Source of the DNA: Streptococcus mitis NCTC 12261
Lineage (GTDB): Bacteria; Bacillota; Bacilli; Lactobacillales; Streptococcaceae
Direction: 5' to 3'
NCBI RefSeq assembly: GCF_000148585.2
Contig: NZ_CP028414.1
Location: 1,665,501-1,729,500 of the forward strand
Length of the DNA: 64,000 nt
Each line of letters opens with the position of its first letter. The stretch's first letter is position 1. Below, piece after piece: positions 29,278 to 39,474 of this stretch. The notes below the pieces were generated by a model that saw only the letters and a list, made by a program, of their open reading frames with translations, searched no databases and had not been told where the DNA came from. The position numbers and the translations under genes were made by a program.

Positions 29278-29411
29278 TTTTATTTTTAAATAGAAGCAAA
29301 AAGTTTTTTCACCCCTATTTAAAAACAAAATAGAAGAGGGGAGACCAAACTCTCACTAATGTTAGAGTTAAACCTCCACTCCCTCAGTAATTACTGATTC
29401 AGTAATTACTT
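29278..29411 (-). other. secY-adk spacer with repeated palindrome
   Basis: About 135 bases without a gene. Two copies of CAGTAATTACT (29385-29395 and 29400-29410), each containing the palindrome AGTAATTACT, lie directly after the secY stop with a 15-base period. Further on, CTCTAACATTAGTGAGAG-type and GGAG/CTCC pairings are possible. It may be a site of processing or an internal promoter; nothing more specific is visible. Confidence 0.4.
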
Positions 29412-30722
29412 TTATTCTGTTCTGTCCATGAAACCAACATACTTACGTTTCAATAGGTAGCCTTCCAATTGTTTGATTCCTTCAATACCTGTAGAGATAA
29501 TGATCAAAAGACTGGTTCCTCCAAAAGCAACTGCTTCTGAAAGTCCGAAAACATCTTTTGCTACGATCGGTAAAATAGAAATCACACCAAGGAAGAGAGA
29601 ACCAACAGTTGCAAGACGACGAAGAAGTTTAGACATATATTCTTCTGTACCTTTACCAGGACGAACTCCATGGATATAAGCACCGCTCTTTTGTAAGTTT
29701 TCTGCCGCTTTTTCAGGATTAATCTGTACAAACGTATAGAAGAATGTAAAGAGAATAATCAATAAAGCATACATGGCAATACCAGTTGGTGAAGTTGTTG
29801 CCAGCATTTCTTGTGCTGTTCTTACCCAAGCCCAATCATGACCTGTAGCACTCAAAAACTGAAGAATAGCCGCAGGCGCTGCAGTAATCGAACTTGCAAA
29901 GATAACAGGGATAACTCCAGCAGGGTTTACCTTCAAAGGAAGGTAAGAGCTAGATGGAGCACCTTGTGCAACCTTAGTATATTGGATTGGAATTTTGTAT
30001 TCTGCTTGTTGAACATAAGTTGTAAAATAAATGATCAACAATACAGTAATAATCAAAATGATTACGAAAATGATGGATGAGTTGATACGGCTACTTGGGA
30101 CGTTCACAAAGTAGTCCACATAGATGCCCTGAATCATCTCTGGAATTGAGGCAACAATCCCGGCAAAGATAATCATAGAAACACCATTTCCGTATCCCTT
30201 ATCTGTAATTTGCTCTCCCAACCAAGTCACAATCATACTACCAGCTGTTAAGATGATACCAATCATGATAAAGACTTGTGGAGTAAGAGCTGTTTTCAAC
30301 AATTGAGCTCCAGCCAAAGTATTAAAACCAGCTGTAATCCCGATCGATTGCACAAAGGCTAGAACAAGAGCAATATAACGAGTAGCTTGATTTAATTTTC
30401 TTCGACCTACTTCCCCTTGTTTACCCCACTCTACAAATTTGGGTAAAATATCCATTTGCAAGAGTTGGACAACGATAGAGGCCGTAATGTAGGGGCTAAC
30501 ACCAAGAGCAAAAACTGAGAAGTTTTTCATGGCATTCCCTGACACCAAGCTCAACATGTTTAAGAAGGATAATCCACTTAAAGCATTCAAGCTATTGGCA
30601 TTCACACCAGGAACTGTAATGCTAGTTCCGATACGAAAGACCAAAACGATAAAAATTGTGAATAAAATTTTTGATCGAACCTGCTTGACTTTAAGAGCTT
30701 CTCTTAATAATTTAAAAAACAT
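29412..30722 (-). CDS. secY: protein translocase subunit SecY
   Basis: 436 residues with ten membrane helices, forming the channel for Sec export. Recognisable parts are FALGVSPYITASIVVQLLQ, the plug region and PTGIAMYALLIILFTFFYTF. The C-terminal cytoplasmic loop (LKRKYVGFMDRTE) binds SecA and the ribosome. It follows rplO by 12 bases, with GAGGTGACC before the ATG. Confidence 0.98.
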   Translation of the reverse strand: MFFKLLREALKVKQVRSKILFTIFIVLVFRIGTSITVPGVNANSLNALSGLSFLNMLSLVSGNAMKNFSVFALGVSPYITASIVVQLLQMDILPKFVEWGKQGEVGRRKLNQATRYIALVLAFVQSIGITAGFNTLAGAQLLKTALTPQVFIMIGIILTAGSMIVTWLGEQITDKGYGNGVSMIIFAGIVASIPEMIQGIYVDYFVNVPSSRINSSIIFVIILIITVLLIIYFTTYVQQAEYKIPIQYTKVAQGAPSSSYLPLKVNPAGVIPVIFASSITAAPAAILQFLSATGHDWAWVRTAQEMLATTSPTGIAMYALLIILFTFFYTFVQINPEKAAENLQKSGAYIHGVRPGKGTEEYMSKLLRRLATVGSLFLGVISILPIVAKDVFGLSEAVAFGGTSLLIIISTGIEGIKQLEGYLLKRKYVGFMDRTE

Positions 30723-30734
30723 AGGTCACCTCTC

Positions 30735-31175
30735 TTAGATGACTTCTACTGAACCACCTTTAGCAGTGATAGCTTCTTCAGCTGATTTAGAGAATTTAGC
30801 TGCTTTCACAGTCAATTTCTTAGTCAACTCACCGTTACCAAGAATTTTAATACCTGATTTTTCAGCTTTAACAATTCCTGCTTCGATAAGAACAACTGGA
30901 GTAACTTCAGCACCATCTTCAAAGACGTTCAATTGGTCAAGGTTCACAATTGCGTATTCTTTAGCGTTGATGTTAGTGAATCCACGTTTTGGAAGACGAC
31001 GGAACAATGGAGTTTGTCCACCTTCAAAACCAAGGCGAACTCCGCCACCGCTACGAGCTTTTTGACCTTTTTGACCACGACCAGATGTTTTACCGTTACC
31101 TGATGAAGTACCACGACCAACGCGGTTACGTACTTTACGAGAACCTTCTGCAGGTTTCAATTCATGAAGTTTCAT
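30735..31175 (-). CDS. rplO: 50S ribosomal protein L15
   Basis: 146 residues. The glycine/arginine-rich N-terminal extension ([20 protein letters not shown]) reaches into 23S rRNA. Good SD GAGGAGAAAATAAAA. Its upstream spacer carries a strong hairpin (31281-31314). Confidence 0.97.
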   Translation of the reverse strand: MKLHELKPAEGSRKVRNRVGRGTSSGNGKTSGRGQKGQKARSGGGVRLGFEGGQTPLFRRLPKRGFTNINAKEYAIVNLDQLNVFEDGAEVTPVVLIEAGIVKAEKSGIKILGNGELTKKLTVKAAKFSKSAEEAITAKGGSVEVI

Positions 31176-31280
31176 TTTTATTTTCTCCTCTTTTGTAAAA
31201 TGCTAGCGCCGATAAGGGAGAAAAGGTTGTCTCCCCCATCAACTCGCCTATACGACGTCATCATAGATGACTATATCTAG

Positions 31281-31314
31281 TTTTAGGGGATGGTATAGTG
31301 CACATCCCCTAAAA
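31281..31314 (-). other. hairpin in the rpmD-rplO spacer
   Basis: Perfect 12-bp arms TTTTAGGGGATG / CATCCCCTAAAA with a 10-base loop, directly after the rpmD stop. The whole 144-base spacer is unusually long for this cluster and contains further short inverted repeats. There is no long T-run on the minus strand after the stem, so it is more likely a processing or regulatory hairpin than a full terminator. Confidence 0.6.
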
Positions 31315-31319
31315 ATTCA

Positions 31320-31502
31320 TTAGTTTACTTCTTCAACTGTTACCAAGTGAGATACTGCAGTGATCATACCACGGATAGCAGCGTTATCTTCTTTAATAAC
31401 AGAGCTGTTCAATTTGCCAAGTCCAAGTGCTACAACAGTTTTACGTTGTGATGGAATGCGTCCGATTGGAGACTTAGTCAAAGTAATTTTAATTTGAGCC
31501 AT
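31320..31502 (-). CDS. rpmD: 50S ribosomal protein L30
   Basis: 60 residues starting [20 protein letters not shown], the normal L30 length. The frame is open upstream, but AAAGGGGATAAA before ATG 31502 and the family length fix this start. It lies 13 bases after rpsE. Confidence 0.96.
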   Translation of the reverse strand: MAQIKITLTKSPIGRIPSQRKTVVALGLGKLNSSVIKEDNAAIRGMITAVSHLVTVEEVN

Positions 31503-31515
31503 TTTATCCCCTTTC

Positions 31516-32010
31516 TTATGCCAAATCAGAAACTGAAATACCACGAAGGGCAGCAACTTCTTCAGCGCGTTTCAATTGTTTCAAACCTTCAACAGTTGCA
31601 CGAACAATGTTGATTGGAGTGTTAGAACCAAGTGATTTAGATGTAATATCTGCCACACCTGCCAATTCCACAACGGCACGAACTGCACCACCAGCGGCAA
31701 CTCCAGAACCTTCTACAGCAGGTTTCAACAATACTTTAGCTCCACCGAATTCTGAAAGAACTTCGTGTGGGATTGTTGTTCCAACCATAGGAACTTCGAT
31801 CAAGTTTTTCTTAGCATCATCTACTGCTTTACGGATTGCTTCTGGAACTTCTTGAGCTTTACCAGTACCAAATCCTACGCGACCGTTGTGGTCACCAACA
31901 ACAACAAGAGCTGCGAAACGAAGACGACGTCCACCTTTAACAACTTTTGTAACACGGTTGACAGCAACTACGCGTTCTTCTAATTCAACTGCATTGTCTT
32001 TAAATGCCAT
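31516..32010 (-). CDS. rpsE: 30S ribosomal protein S5
   Basis: 164 residues with the double-stranded RNA-binding N-domain ([21 protein letters not shown]) and the S5 C-domain. Involved in decoding accuracy. AGGAGGACACTAGAAA precedes the ATG. Confidence 0.98.
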   Translation of the reverse strand: MAFKDNAVELEERVVAVNRVTKVVKGGRRLRFAALVVVGDHNGRVGFGTGKAQEVPEAIRKAVDDAKKNLIEVPMVGTTIPHEVLSEFGGAKVLLKPAVEGSGVAAGGAVRAVVELAGVADITSKSLGSNTPINIVRATVEGLKQLKRAEEVAALRGISVSDLA

Positions 32011-32027
32011 TTTCTAGTGTCCTCCTA

Positions 32028-32384
32028 TTAGAATTTCAATCCGTTTTCACGAGCTGCATCAGCCAAAGCTTTCACACGTCCGTGATATAGATATCCACCG
32101 CGGTCGAACACCACTTCTGAAATACCTTTAGCGTTTGCACGTTCTGCAACGAGTTTACCGACAGCAACGGCTTGTTCAGTTTTAGTTCCTTTTGAAACTT
32201 CTTTGTCAAGAGTTGAAGCACTTGCGAGCGTTACACCCGCTACGTCATCAATCACTTGAGCGTAGATGCCTGTATTAGAACGGAATACGTTCAAACGTGG
32301 GCGATCAGCAGTTCCAGAGAGTTTTCCGCGAACGCGACGGTGGCGTTTTTGGCGGAGTTTGTTTTTATCTGGTTTTGAAATCAC
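32028..32384 (-). CDS. rplR: 50S ribosomal protein L18
   Basis: 118 residues; binds 5S rRNA. The family start (M)[20 protein letters not shown] corresponds to a GTG at 32384 preceded by AGAGGTGAAAAC; an in-frame ATG 13 codons upstream would overlap this site and give a non-homologous tail. Ends [16 protein letters not shown]. Confidence 0.95.
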
Positions 32385-32467
32385 AGTTTTCACCTCTTTA
32401 GTTTTAAATCGTGTGCTATGCACAAAGTTGGAAAATAGGTTGGTGGTTGAGACTCAACCACTCAACA

Positions 32468-33004
32468 TTATTTACCTGTTTTACCTTCTTTACGGCGAAC
32501 GAATTCACCAACGTAACGGATACCTTTACCTTTATATGGTTCTGGTGAACGAAGGCTACGTACGTAAGCAGCTGTTTGACCAACTACTTCTTTTGAAATT
32601 CCGCTAACAACGATTGTTGTTGGGTTTGGAAGTTCAAAAGTAATTCCTTCTGGAGCTTCAACTTCGTCTGGATGAGATTTACCAACAGCCAAAACAAGTT
32701 TAGATCCTTGAAGTTGTGCACGGTAACCAACCCCGCGCATTTCAAGTTCTTTCTTGAATCCTTCTGATACACCAACAACCATGTTGTTCAAAAGGGCACG
32801 AGTAGTTCCGTGGATAGTTTTCATTTCTTTTGAATCATTTGGACGGTGAAGAGTTACTTCAGTACCTTCCACACGGATTTCAATATCTTTTGAGAACTCA
32901 CGAGTAAGTTCTCCTTTAGGTCCTTTTACAGTTACAACGTTGTCATTGTTAGTGATTTCTACACCAGCAGGCAACACGATAACTTTATTACCAATACGTG
33001 ACAT
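32468..33004 (-). CDS. rplF: 50S ribosomal protein L6
   Basis: 178 residues, two tandem L6 folds, ending [27 protein letters not shown]. Near the factor-binding site. AGGAGAAAATAAAC precedes ATG 33004, directly after a ~190-base structured spacer. Confidence 0.98.
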   Translation of the reverse strand: MSRIGNKVIVLPAGVEITNNDNVVTVKGPKGELTREFSKDIEIRVEGTEVTLHRPNDSKEMKTIHGTTRALLNNMVVGVSEGFKKELEMRGVGYRAQLQGSKLVLAVGKSHPDEVEAPEGITFELPNPTTIVVSGISKEVVGQTAAYVRSLRSPEPYKGKGIRYVGEFVRRKEGKTGK

Positions 33005-33195
33005 GTTTATTTTCTCCTGTTAAATTGTCAGGCCAGAACGGCCAGTTTTCACGGGGTTCAGATACTTATTTAGTTCAAGAGCTGAACTGAACACGCTCTA
33101 AGAACTGTGCAAAATAGATAAGTTGGCTTGTTTGTAAACAAACTTCTCCAACTTTCTAATTTTGCTTTGTTCTTTACGAGCTTTGTATCTTGATT
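33005..33195 (-). repeat. structured spacer rpsH-rplF, homologous to the rpsN-rpsH spacer
   Basis: About 190 untranslated bases. In RNA sense it begins ATCAAGATACAAAGCTCGT, then AGCAAAATTAGAAAGTTGG, a hairpin with GTTTGT/ACAAAC arms closing on CCAAC, then TTATCTATTTTGCACAG and GCGTGTTCAG. The same order of blocks occurs at 33595-33807. It may be a copy of a dispersed pneumococcal repeat such as SPRITE, but I cannot confirm the family. Confidence 0.75.
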
Positions 33196-33594
33196 TTACC
33201 AAACGTAAGCGATAACTTCTCCACCAACATTCTTTTGGCGTGCTTCTTTATCAGTAAGCAAACCTTCAGAAGTTGAAAGGATAGCAATTCCAAGTCCGTT
33301 AAGAACTTTTGGAAGGTCTTCACGTTTTTTGTAGACACGAAGTCCTGGTTTAGAAACACGTTTCAAGTTAGTGATAACTTTTTCACCGTTTGGTCCGTAT
33401 TTAAGGAATACACGGATGATGCCTTGTTTGTCATCTTCGATGATTTCAACGTTTTTTACAAAACCTTCGCGTTTAAGGATTTCAGCAATCCCTTTTTTGA
33501 TGTTTGATGCAGGTACTTCAAGTACTTCGTGTTTAGCTTGGTTAGCATTACGAATACGAGTTAGGAAGTCTGCGATTGGGTCAGTCATAACCAT
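33196..33594 (-). CDS. rpsH: 30S ribosomal protein S8
   Basis: 132 residues ([19 protein letters not shown]...[28 protein letters not shown]). In many bacteria S8 is the autoregulator of the spc operon. Here the gene is flanked on both sides by homologous untranslated spacers, which is unusual in this otherwise tightly packed cluster. GGAGAAAAACAAA precedes the ATG. Confidence 0.98.
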   Translation of the reverse strand: MVMTDPIADFLTRIRNANQAKHEVLEVPASNIKKGIAEILKREGFVKNVEIIEDDKQGIIRVFLKYGPNGEKVITNLKRVSKPGLRVYKKREDLPKVLNGLGIAILSTSEGLLTDKEARQKNVGGEVIAYVW

Positions 33595-33807
33595 TTTGTT
33601 TTTCTCCTCTTACTAGTAGTTTGCAAGTTGCACTTGCTAGTTAATGATTGAGCTAGGCTCAGATAGTATTGATACATTCAAATGAGAAAACTCTTATTTG
33701 AACACGAGCTACAACCTGTGCAAAAAAGATAAATTTGTTTTGGAGCATCGCTCCTACACCAAATTTCCTATTTTTGCTGTGGTTGTTACGCTCTTCGTAT
33801 CATGATA
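33595..33807 (-). repeat. structured spacer rpsN-rpsH, homologous to the rpsH-rplF spacer
   Basis: About 210 untranslated bases. RNA sense: ATCATGATACGAAGAGCGTA, AGCAAAAATAGGAAATTTGG, a hairpin GGAGCGATGCTCC closing on CCAAAACAAATT, then TTATCTTTTTTGCACAG and CTCGTGTTCAAAT. Block order and much of the sequence match 33005-33195. Confidence 0.75.
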
Positions 33808-33993
33808 TTACCAAGATGCTTTGGTAACGCCTGGGATTTGTCCTTTGTAAGCTAATTCACGGAAGCAAACACGGCAAAGTTTAAATTTGCGGTAAACTGA
33901 ATGTGGACGACCACATTTTTCACAACGAGTATAAGCTTGAGTAGAGAACTTCGCTGGACGTTTGTTCTTAGCAATCATTGATTTTTTAGCCAT
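33808..33993 (-). CDS. rpsN: 30S ribosomal protein S14, type Z
   Basis: 61 residues with four zinc-ligand Cys (CEKCGRP and CRVCF), the short zinc-binding form. AGGAGGTAAATCTA precedes the ATG; 17 bases after rplE. Confidence 0.97.
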
Positions 33994-34010
33994 TAGATTT
34001 ACCTCCTATA

Positions 34011-34553
34011 TTATTTTGCAAAAGGCATTCCAAGGCCTGTAAGCAATGCACGTGACTCTTCGTCAGTGTTAGCAGTTGTTACGATAACGATGTCAAGACC
34101 ACGAGTTTTGTCAACGTCATCGAAGTTGATTTCTGGGAAAATCAATTGTTCTTTCACACCAAGTGTGTAGTTTCCGCGTCCATCAAATGATTTTGTTGGA
34201 ACACCGTGGAAGTCACGTACACGTGGAAGTGAAACTGAAACCAATTTATCCAAGAATTCGTACATACGTTCACCACGAAGGGTAACTTTTGCACCGATCG
34301 CAACACCTTCACGAAGACGGAAGCCGGCGATTGATTTTTTAGCTTTAGTGATAAGTGGTTTTTGACCTGAGATAAGTGCCAATTCTTCAGCAGCTTTTTC
34401 AAGGCTTTTAGCGTTTGATACAGCTTCACCAACACCCATGTTCAAAACGATCTTATCTACTTTAGGCACAGCCATCACTGATGAGTAGTTGAATTGTTCT
34501 GTCAAAGCAGGAACTACTTCATTAAGATATTTTTCTTTTAAACGATTTGCCAT
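34011..34553 (-). CDS. rplE: 50S ribosomal protein L5
   Basis: 180 residues; 5S rRNA-binding and part of the contact with P-site tRNA. Contains [38 protein letters not shown] and the C-terminal [31 protein letters not shown] before the ATG. Confidence 0.98.
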   Translation of the reverse strand: MANRLKEKYLNEVVPALTEQFNYSSVMAVPKVDKIVLNMGVGEAVSNAKSLEKAAEELALISGQKPLITKAKKSIAGFRLREGVAIGAKVTLRGERMYEFLDKLVSVSLPRVRDFHGVPTKSFDGRGNYTLGVKEQLIFPEINFDDVDKTRGLDIVIVTTANTDEESRALLTGLGMPFAK

Positions 34554-34576
34554 TATACTTCTCCTTTCCTTCGTGA

Positions 34577-34882
34577 TTAATCAAGCACTTCGCCTGATTT
34601 TTTGTTGTAGCGAACTTTTTTACCGTCTACAAATTTGTAACCAACACGACCAGCTACACCATTTTTGTCCAAAACTTGAACGTTTGATACGTGGATAGCT
34701 GCTTCTTTCTCGATGATACCACCTTGAGGAAGTTCGTTAGTTGGACGTTGGTGTTTCTTAACGATGTTAACACCTTCAACGATAACTTTGTTTACTTTTG
34801 GAAGGGCAGTAAGGACAACAGCTTCTGTTCCCTTATCTTTACCAGCGATTACGCGAACTTTGTCGCCTTTTTTTACAAACAT
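34577..34882 (-). CDS. rplX: 50S ribosomal protein L24
   Basis: 101 residues with the KOW motif near the start ([19 protein letters not shown]). An early assembly initiator protein. GGAGAAACCTA before the ATG. A CCCTGGA / TCCAGGG hairpin lies in the spacer to rplN (34920-34939). Confidence 0.97.
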
Positions 34883-34960
34883 TAGGTTTCTCCTTGATTT
34901 TTCTTACGCCCATAAGGGCACCCTGGAGGTAAATCCAGGGGACTAGTTTGTTTCTAAAAA

Positions 34961-35329
34961 TTAAAGTACTTCTGGAGCAAGTGACACGATCTTCATGAAG
35001 CCACCTTCACGCAATTCACGTGCAACTGGGCCAAAGATACGTGTTCCGCGAGGAGTTTTGTCTTCACGGATGATAACTGCTGCGTTTTCGTCAAATTTGA
35101 TGTATGAACCATCAGCACGACGAGCACCTGATTTAGTACGAACGATAACTGCTTTAACAACGTCACCTTTTTTAACCGCACCACCAGGAGTAGCTTGTTT
35201 TACAGATGCCACGATAACATCACCGATGTTTGCAAATTTACGTCCTGAACCACCAAGAACTTTGATAGTCAAGATTTCGCGAGCACCGCTGTTGTCTGCG
35301 ACTTTCAAACGAGTTTCTGTTTGAATCAT
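34961..35329 (-). CDS. rplN: 50S ribosomal protein L14
   Basis: 122 residues ([20 protein letters not shown]...[23 protein letters not shown]). Lies at the subunit interface. AGGAGAAAACTGAA before the ATG. Confidence 0.98.
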   Translation of the reverse strand: MIQTETRLKVADNSGAREILTIKVLGGSGRKFANIGDVIVASVKQATPGGAVKKGDVVKAVIVRTKSGARRADGSYIKFDENAAVIIREDKTPRGTRIFGPVARELREGGFMKIVSLAPEVL

Positions 35330-35354
35330 TTCAGTTTTCTCCTTTCAGGTTTGA

Positions 35355-35615
35355 TTAGATGATGACCGCTTCTTCAACAACTTCTACAAGACGGAAACGT
35401 TTTGTAGCTGAAAGCGGGCGAGTTTCCATGATACGTACGATATCGCCTTCTTTGGCAACATTGTTTTCATCATGAGCTTTGTATTTTTTAGAGTAGTTAA
35501 TACGTTTACCATAGACTGGGTGGTTACGTTTTGTTTCAACTACAACTGTGATTGTCTTGTCCATTTTGTCAGATACAACACGTCCAACAAGAACTTTACG
35601 ATTATTGCGTTCCAT
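35355..35615 (-). CDS. rpsQ: 30S ribosomal protein S17
   Basis: 86 residues, OB fold ([40 protein letters not shown]). GGAGAAATTTCA before the ATG. Confidence 0.98.
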
Positions 35616-35639
35616 TGAAATTTCTCCTTCCCTAGTCTA

Positions 35640-35846
35640 TTATTTCGCTTCAGATTGAACTGTTTTGATACGAGCGATTTGTTTTTTAACTTCTTTCAAG
35701 CGAGCTGTTTGTTCCAATTGACCAGTAGCAGCTTGGAAACGAAGTTCAAACAATTCTTTTTTCAATTCGTTTTCGCGCTTCGCGAGTTCTTCTTGAGAAA
35801 GACCACGAAGTTCTTTAACAAATTCTTTTACTTCATTAAGTTTCAT
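35640..35846 (-). CDS. rpmC: 50S ribosomal protein L29
   Basis: 68 residues, helical hairpin ([20 protein letters not shown] ... [10 protein letters not shown]). Forms part of the exit-site docking platform for chaperones. 9 bases after rplP, AGGAG before the ATG. Confidence 0.97.
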
Positions 35847-35855
35847 GCCTTCTCC

Positions 35856-36269
35856 TTATTCTGCTTCACGTTTTACGAATTTACATTTAACTGGCAATTT
35901 GTGGCTAGCAAGACGAAGCGCTTCGCGAGCGATCTCTTCAGATACACCAGCGATTTCGAACATCACTTTACCACGTTTAACTGGTGCTACCCAACCTTCA
36001 GGTGCCCCTTTACCAGATCCCATACGCACACCGATAGCTTTAGCAGTGTATGATTTGTGTGGGAAGATTTTAATCCAAACTTTACCACCACGTTTCATGT
36101 AACGAGTCATGGCGATACGAGCAGCTTCGATTTGGCGGTTAGTGATCCAGTGGCTAGTTGTAGCTTGAAGACCGTATTCACCGAATGCTACTTCTTTTCC
36201 ACCTTTTGCTTCACCGCGCATTTTTCCACGGAATTCACGACGGTGTTTAACACGTTTAGGTACTAACAT
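35856..36269 (-). CDS. rplP: 50S ribosomal protein L16
   Basis: 137 residues ([19 protein letters not shown] ... [14 protein letters not shown]). Needed to form the A-site side of the peptidyl transferase centre. It begins three bases after the rpsC stop; GGAGGTAAATAACC is inside rpsC. Confidence 0.98.
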   Translation of the reverse strand: MLVPKRVKHRREFRGKMRGEAKGGKEVAFGEYGLQATTSHWITNRQIEAARIAMTRYMKRGGKVWIKIFPHKSYTAKAIGVRMGSGKGAPEGWVAPVKRGKVMFEIAGVSEEIAREALRLASHKLPVKCKFVKREAE

Positions 36270-36272
36270 TGG

Positions 36273-36926
36273 TTATTTACCTCCTTTAGTGTTTTTGCGA
36301 GCTGGAAGAACTTCACCACGGTAGATCCATACTTTAACACCAAGTTTACCGTATGTAGTATCTGCTTCTTCCCAAGCGTAATCGATATCTGCACGAAGTG
36401 TGTGAAGTGGAACAGTTCCTTCAGAGTATCCTTCAGCACGGGCGATATCTGCACCGTTCAAACGACCTGATACTTGAGTTTTGATTCCTTTAGCTCCAGC
36501 ACGCATTGCACGTTGGATTGCTTGTTTTTGTGCACGACGGAAAGCAACACGTTGCTCCAATTGACGAGCAATTCCTTCACCTACAAGGTGAGCATCCAAA
36601 TCAGGTTGTTTGATTTCGATGATGTTGATGTGTACTTGTTTTCCAGTCAATTTGTTAAGTTTCGCACGGAGTGCATCAACGTTAGCACCACCTTTACCGA
36701 TAACCATACCTGGTTTAGCAGTGTGAAGTGAAACGTTAACTTTGTTTACTGCGCGTTCGATTTCGATAGTTGAAACTGCTGCGTCAGCAAGTTCTTTTTG
36801 AACGAATTTACGGATTGCAAGATCTTCATGAAGGTAATCCGCGTATTCTTTTTCAGCATACCATTTGGCATCCCAATCACGGATGATGCCGACACGCATA
36901 CCAATTGGATGTACTTTTTGACCCAC
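36273..36926 (-). CDS. rpsC: 30S ribosomal protein S3
   Basis: 217 residues with a KH domain ([20 protein letters not shown]) and the C-terminal S3 domain. Forms part of the mRNA entry channel. AGGAGGTAAAATCG before the ATG. Confidence 0.98.
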
Positions 36927-36938
36927 GATTTTACCTCC

Positions 36939-37283
36939 TTATTTTTCTGCAACAGCTACAGTGATGTGAGCTGTACGTTTGTTGATTGGTGAAGCTGAAC
37001 CTTTCGCACGTGGACGGAAACGTTTCATAGTTGGTCCTTCGTTTGCGAATGCTTCAGATACTACCAAGTTAGCTTTATCCAAACCAAAGTTGTTTTCAGC
37101 GTTAGCTACAGCTGAGTTCAAAACTTTCAAGATGATTTCAGCAGCTTTGTTTGGAGTGAATGTCAAGATTGCGATTGCATCGGCTACGCTTTTACCACGG
37201 ATGTTATCAAGAACAAGACGTGATTTACGAGGTGAAACACGTACTGTACGAGCCATTGCTTTAGCTGAAGTAATTTCTGCCAT
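36939..37283 (-). CDS. rplV: 50S ribosomal protein L22
   Basis: 114 residues; its beta-hairpin ([20 protein letters not shown]) lines the exit tunnel near the macrolide site. No insertion or duplication is visible in the hairpin tip. AAGGAGAACATAA before the ATG. Confidence 0.98.
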   Translation of the reverse strand: MAEITSAKAMARTVRVSPRKSRLVLDNIRGKSVADAIAILTFTPNKAAEIILKVLNSAVANAENNFGLDKANLVVSEAFANEGPTMKRFRPRAKGSASPINKRTAHITVAVAEK

Positions 37284-37294
37284 TTATGTTCTCC

Positions 37295-37576
37295 TTATTT
37301 TCTACGTGTTTTCTTGTCGTCTGCAGCGTGACCTTTGTAAGTACGAGTTGGTGCAAATTCACCAAGTTTGTGACCTACCATGTCTTCTTGGATGTAAACA
37401 GGTACGTGTTTACGTCCGTCATAAACTGCGATAGTGTAACCAATGAAACTTGGGAAGATCGTTGAACGACGTGACCAAGTTTTAATAACTTTTTTCTTTT
37501 CGTCGTTAGCTTGAGCTTCAACTTTTTTCATCAAATGCTCATCGACGAAAGGTCCTTTTTTAAGACTGCGTCCCAT
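37295..37576 (-). CDS. rpsS: 30S ribosomal protein S19
   Basis: 93 residues from [20 protein letters not shown]. The frame is open 16 codons further upstream, but AAAGGAGAAAATATA before ATG 37576 and the family length fix the start. Head protein close to S13. The rplB-rpsS spacer (37577-37679) contains an ACTAGTTGC / GCGACTAGT hairpin. Confidence 0.96.
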
Positions 37577-37679
37577 TTTTATATTTTCTCCTTTAAATGT
37601 TGTACCACAGCGGCTTGCGCTCACAAGCAGCGCTACCGAGCTGGCGGATTTACTAGTTGCTTAAGCGACTAGTTTAATA

Positions 37680-38513
37680 TTATTTCTCGTTGCGACGACG
37701 AACGATAAGTTTGTCAGATTTCGCTTTCTTGTTACGAGTTTTAAGACCAAGAGCAGGTTTGCCCCATGGAGTAGATGGTGCTTTACGACCAACTGGTGCT
37801 TTACCTTCACCACCACCGTGTGGGTGATCGTTAGGGTTCATTACAGAACCACGAACTGTTGGGCGGATACCTTTCCAACGGCTACGTCCTGCTTTACCAA
37901 GGTTTACAAGTCCATGTTGTTCGTTTCCGACAACACCAACTGTAGCACGACAAGTTCCAAGAATCATACGAACTTCACCTGATTGAAGACGAACAAGAAC
38001 GTATTTACCTTCAGAACCCAATACTTGAGCAGATGCTCCAGCAGCACGTACCAATTCACCACCACGACCTGGTTTCAACTCGATGTTGTGGATCAAAGTA
38101 CCAACTGGAATGTTAGCAAGTGGAAGAGCGTTTCCGACTTTGATATCTGCTTCTGGACCTGAAACGATACGTTGACCAACTTCAAGACCTTTTGGAGCGA
38201 TGATGTACGCTTTCACACCGTCAGTGTAGTGTACAAGAGCGATGTTTGCAGAACGGTTTGGATCGTACTCAATTGTTTTAACAACTGCTTCAACGTTGTC
38301 TTTGTTACGTTTGAAGTCAACCAAACGGTAGAAACGTTTGTGTCCACCACCTTGGTGACGAACTGTGATACGACCGTTGTTGTTACGACCAGCCTTGCTC
38401 TTCAATGCAACAAGCAATGATTTTTCAGGAGTGCTTGTTGTGATTTCAGCGAAATCCAAAGAAGTCATATTACGGCGACCGTTTGTTGTTGGTTTATAAA
38501 CACGAATTCCCAC
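37680..38513 (-). CDS. rplB: 50S ribosomal protein L2
   Basis: 277 residues ([20 protein letters not shown] ... ). The peptidyl-transferase-proximal loop contains the conserved [16 protein letters not shown]is. AGGAGGAAATATCGT before the ATG. Confidence 0.98.
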
Positions 38514-38530
38514 GATATTTCCTCCTTAGA

Positions 38531-38827
38531 TTATTCAGCTTCAGCAGCAAACAACTCGATTGCTTTTGAATCAGCTGTAAGTGTGATGATAGCTTTTTTA
38601 GTTTTGTTAGTAAAACCAGTGTAACGTCCAACACGTTTAGCTTTTGGTTTTACGTTGATTGTGTTAACATTTGCAACTTTAACACCTTCGAAAGCAGCTT
38701 CAACAGCTTGCTTAATCAAAAGTTTGTGTGCACGAGTGTCAACTTCAAATACATATTTTCCTGCTTCAAGTTGAGCCATTGAGCTTTCAGTGATTACAGG
38801 TTTTTTGATAACATCATACAAATTCAT
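38531..38827 (-). CDS. rplW: 50S ribosomal protein L23
   Basis: 98 residues ([20 protein letters not shown]). Docking site for trigger factor and SRP at the tunnel exit. It overlaps rplD by one base (TAATG type), so the two are coupled. Confidence 0.98.
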
Positions 38828-39450
38828 TATGCAAGAACCTCCTCGATTTTAGAGATAGCTGCTTGAGTAACAAGAAGTTTGTCACTATTTGCGATGTCAA
38901 GAACACTTGCAGTTGTAGCAGTCGCAACTTTCACGTTTGGAAGGTTACGAGCTGAGAGAGCTGCGAATTCGTTTCCTTCTTCAAGAATAACAAGGACTTT
39001 AGAATCGATGCTCAAAGCTGCAAGAACTTTTGCAAATTCAGCAGTTTTTGGAGCTGTAAATTCAAGAGAATCAACGGCTACAAATTTATTTTCAGCAACT
39101 TTTTCTGAGTAAACAGATTTAAGCGCAAGGCGACGAACTTTTTGAGGAAGTTTGTACGCATAGCTACGTGGAGTTGGTCCGAAGACGATTCCACCACCAC
39201 GCCATTGTGGAGAGCGGATAGAACCTTGACGAGCACGTCCAGTTCCTTTTTGACGCCATGGTTTGCGTCCGCCACCTGAAACAGCTGAGCGGTTTTTAAC
39301 TGCGTGAGTTCCTTGACGAAGGCTAGCACGTTGGCTGATGATCACATCAAACACAACAGATTCATTTGGTTCGATACCAAAGATTGCATCGTTAAGAACA
39401 ACTTCGCCCGCTTGTTTACCAGTTTGGTCGAATAATGTTACATTTGCCAT
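38827..39450 (-). CDS. rplD: 50S ribosomal protein L4
   Basis: 207 residues. The tunnel loop is [20 protein letters not shown]. In some bacteria L4 is the autogenous regulator of this operon; the structured rpsJ leader would be its target here if that holds. AAAGGGGAATACAGTCAAA before the ATG. Confidence 0.98.
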
Positions 39451-39474
39451 TTTGACTGTATTCCCCTTTCCTTA

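Noticed and set aside
29385..29410. AGTAATTACT repeats as a phage or element attachment site
   Set aside because: Nothing mobile lies between or near the copies and the spacing of 15 bases is too short for an inserted element.
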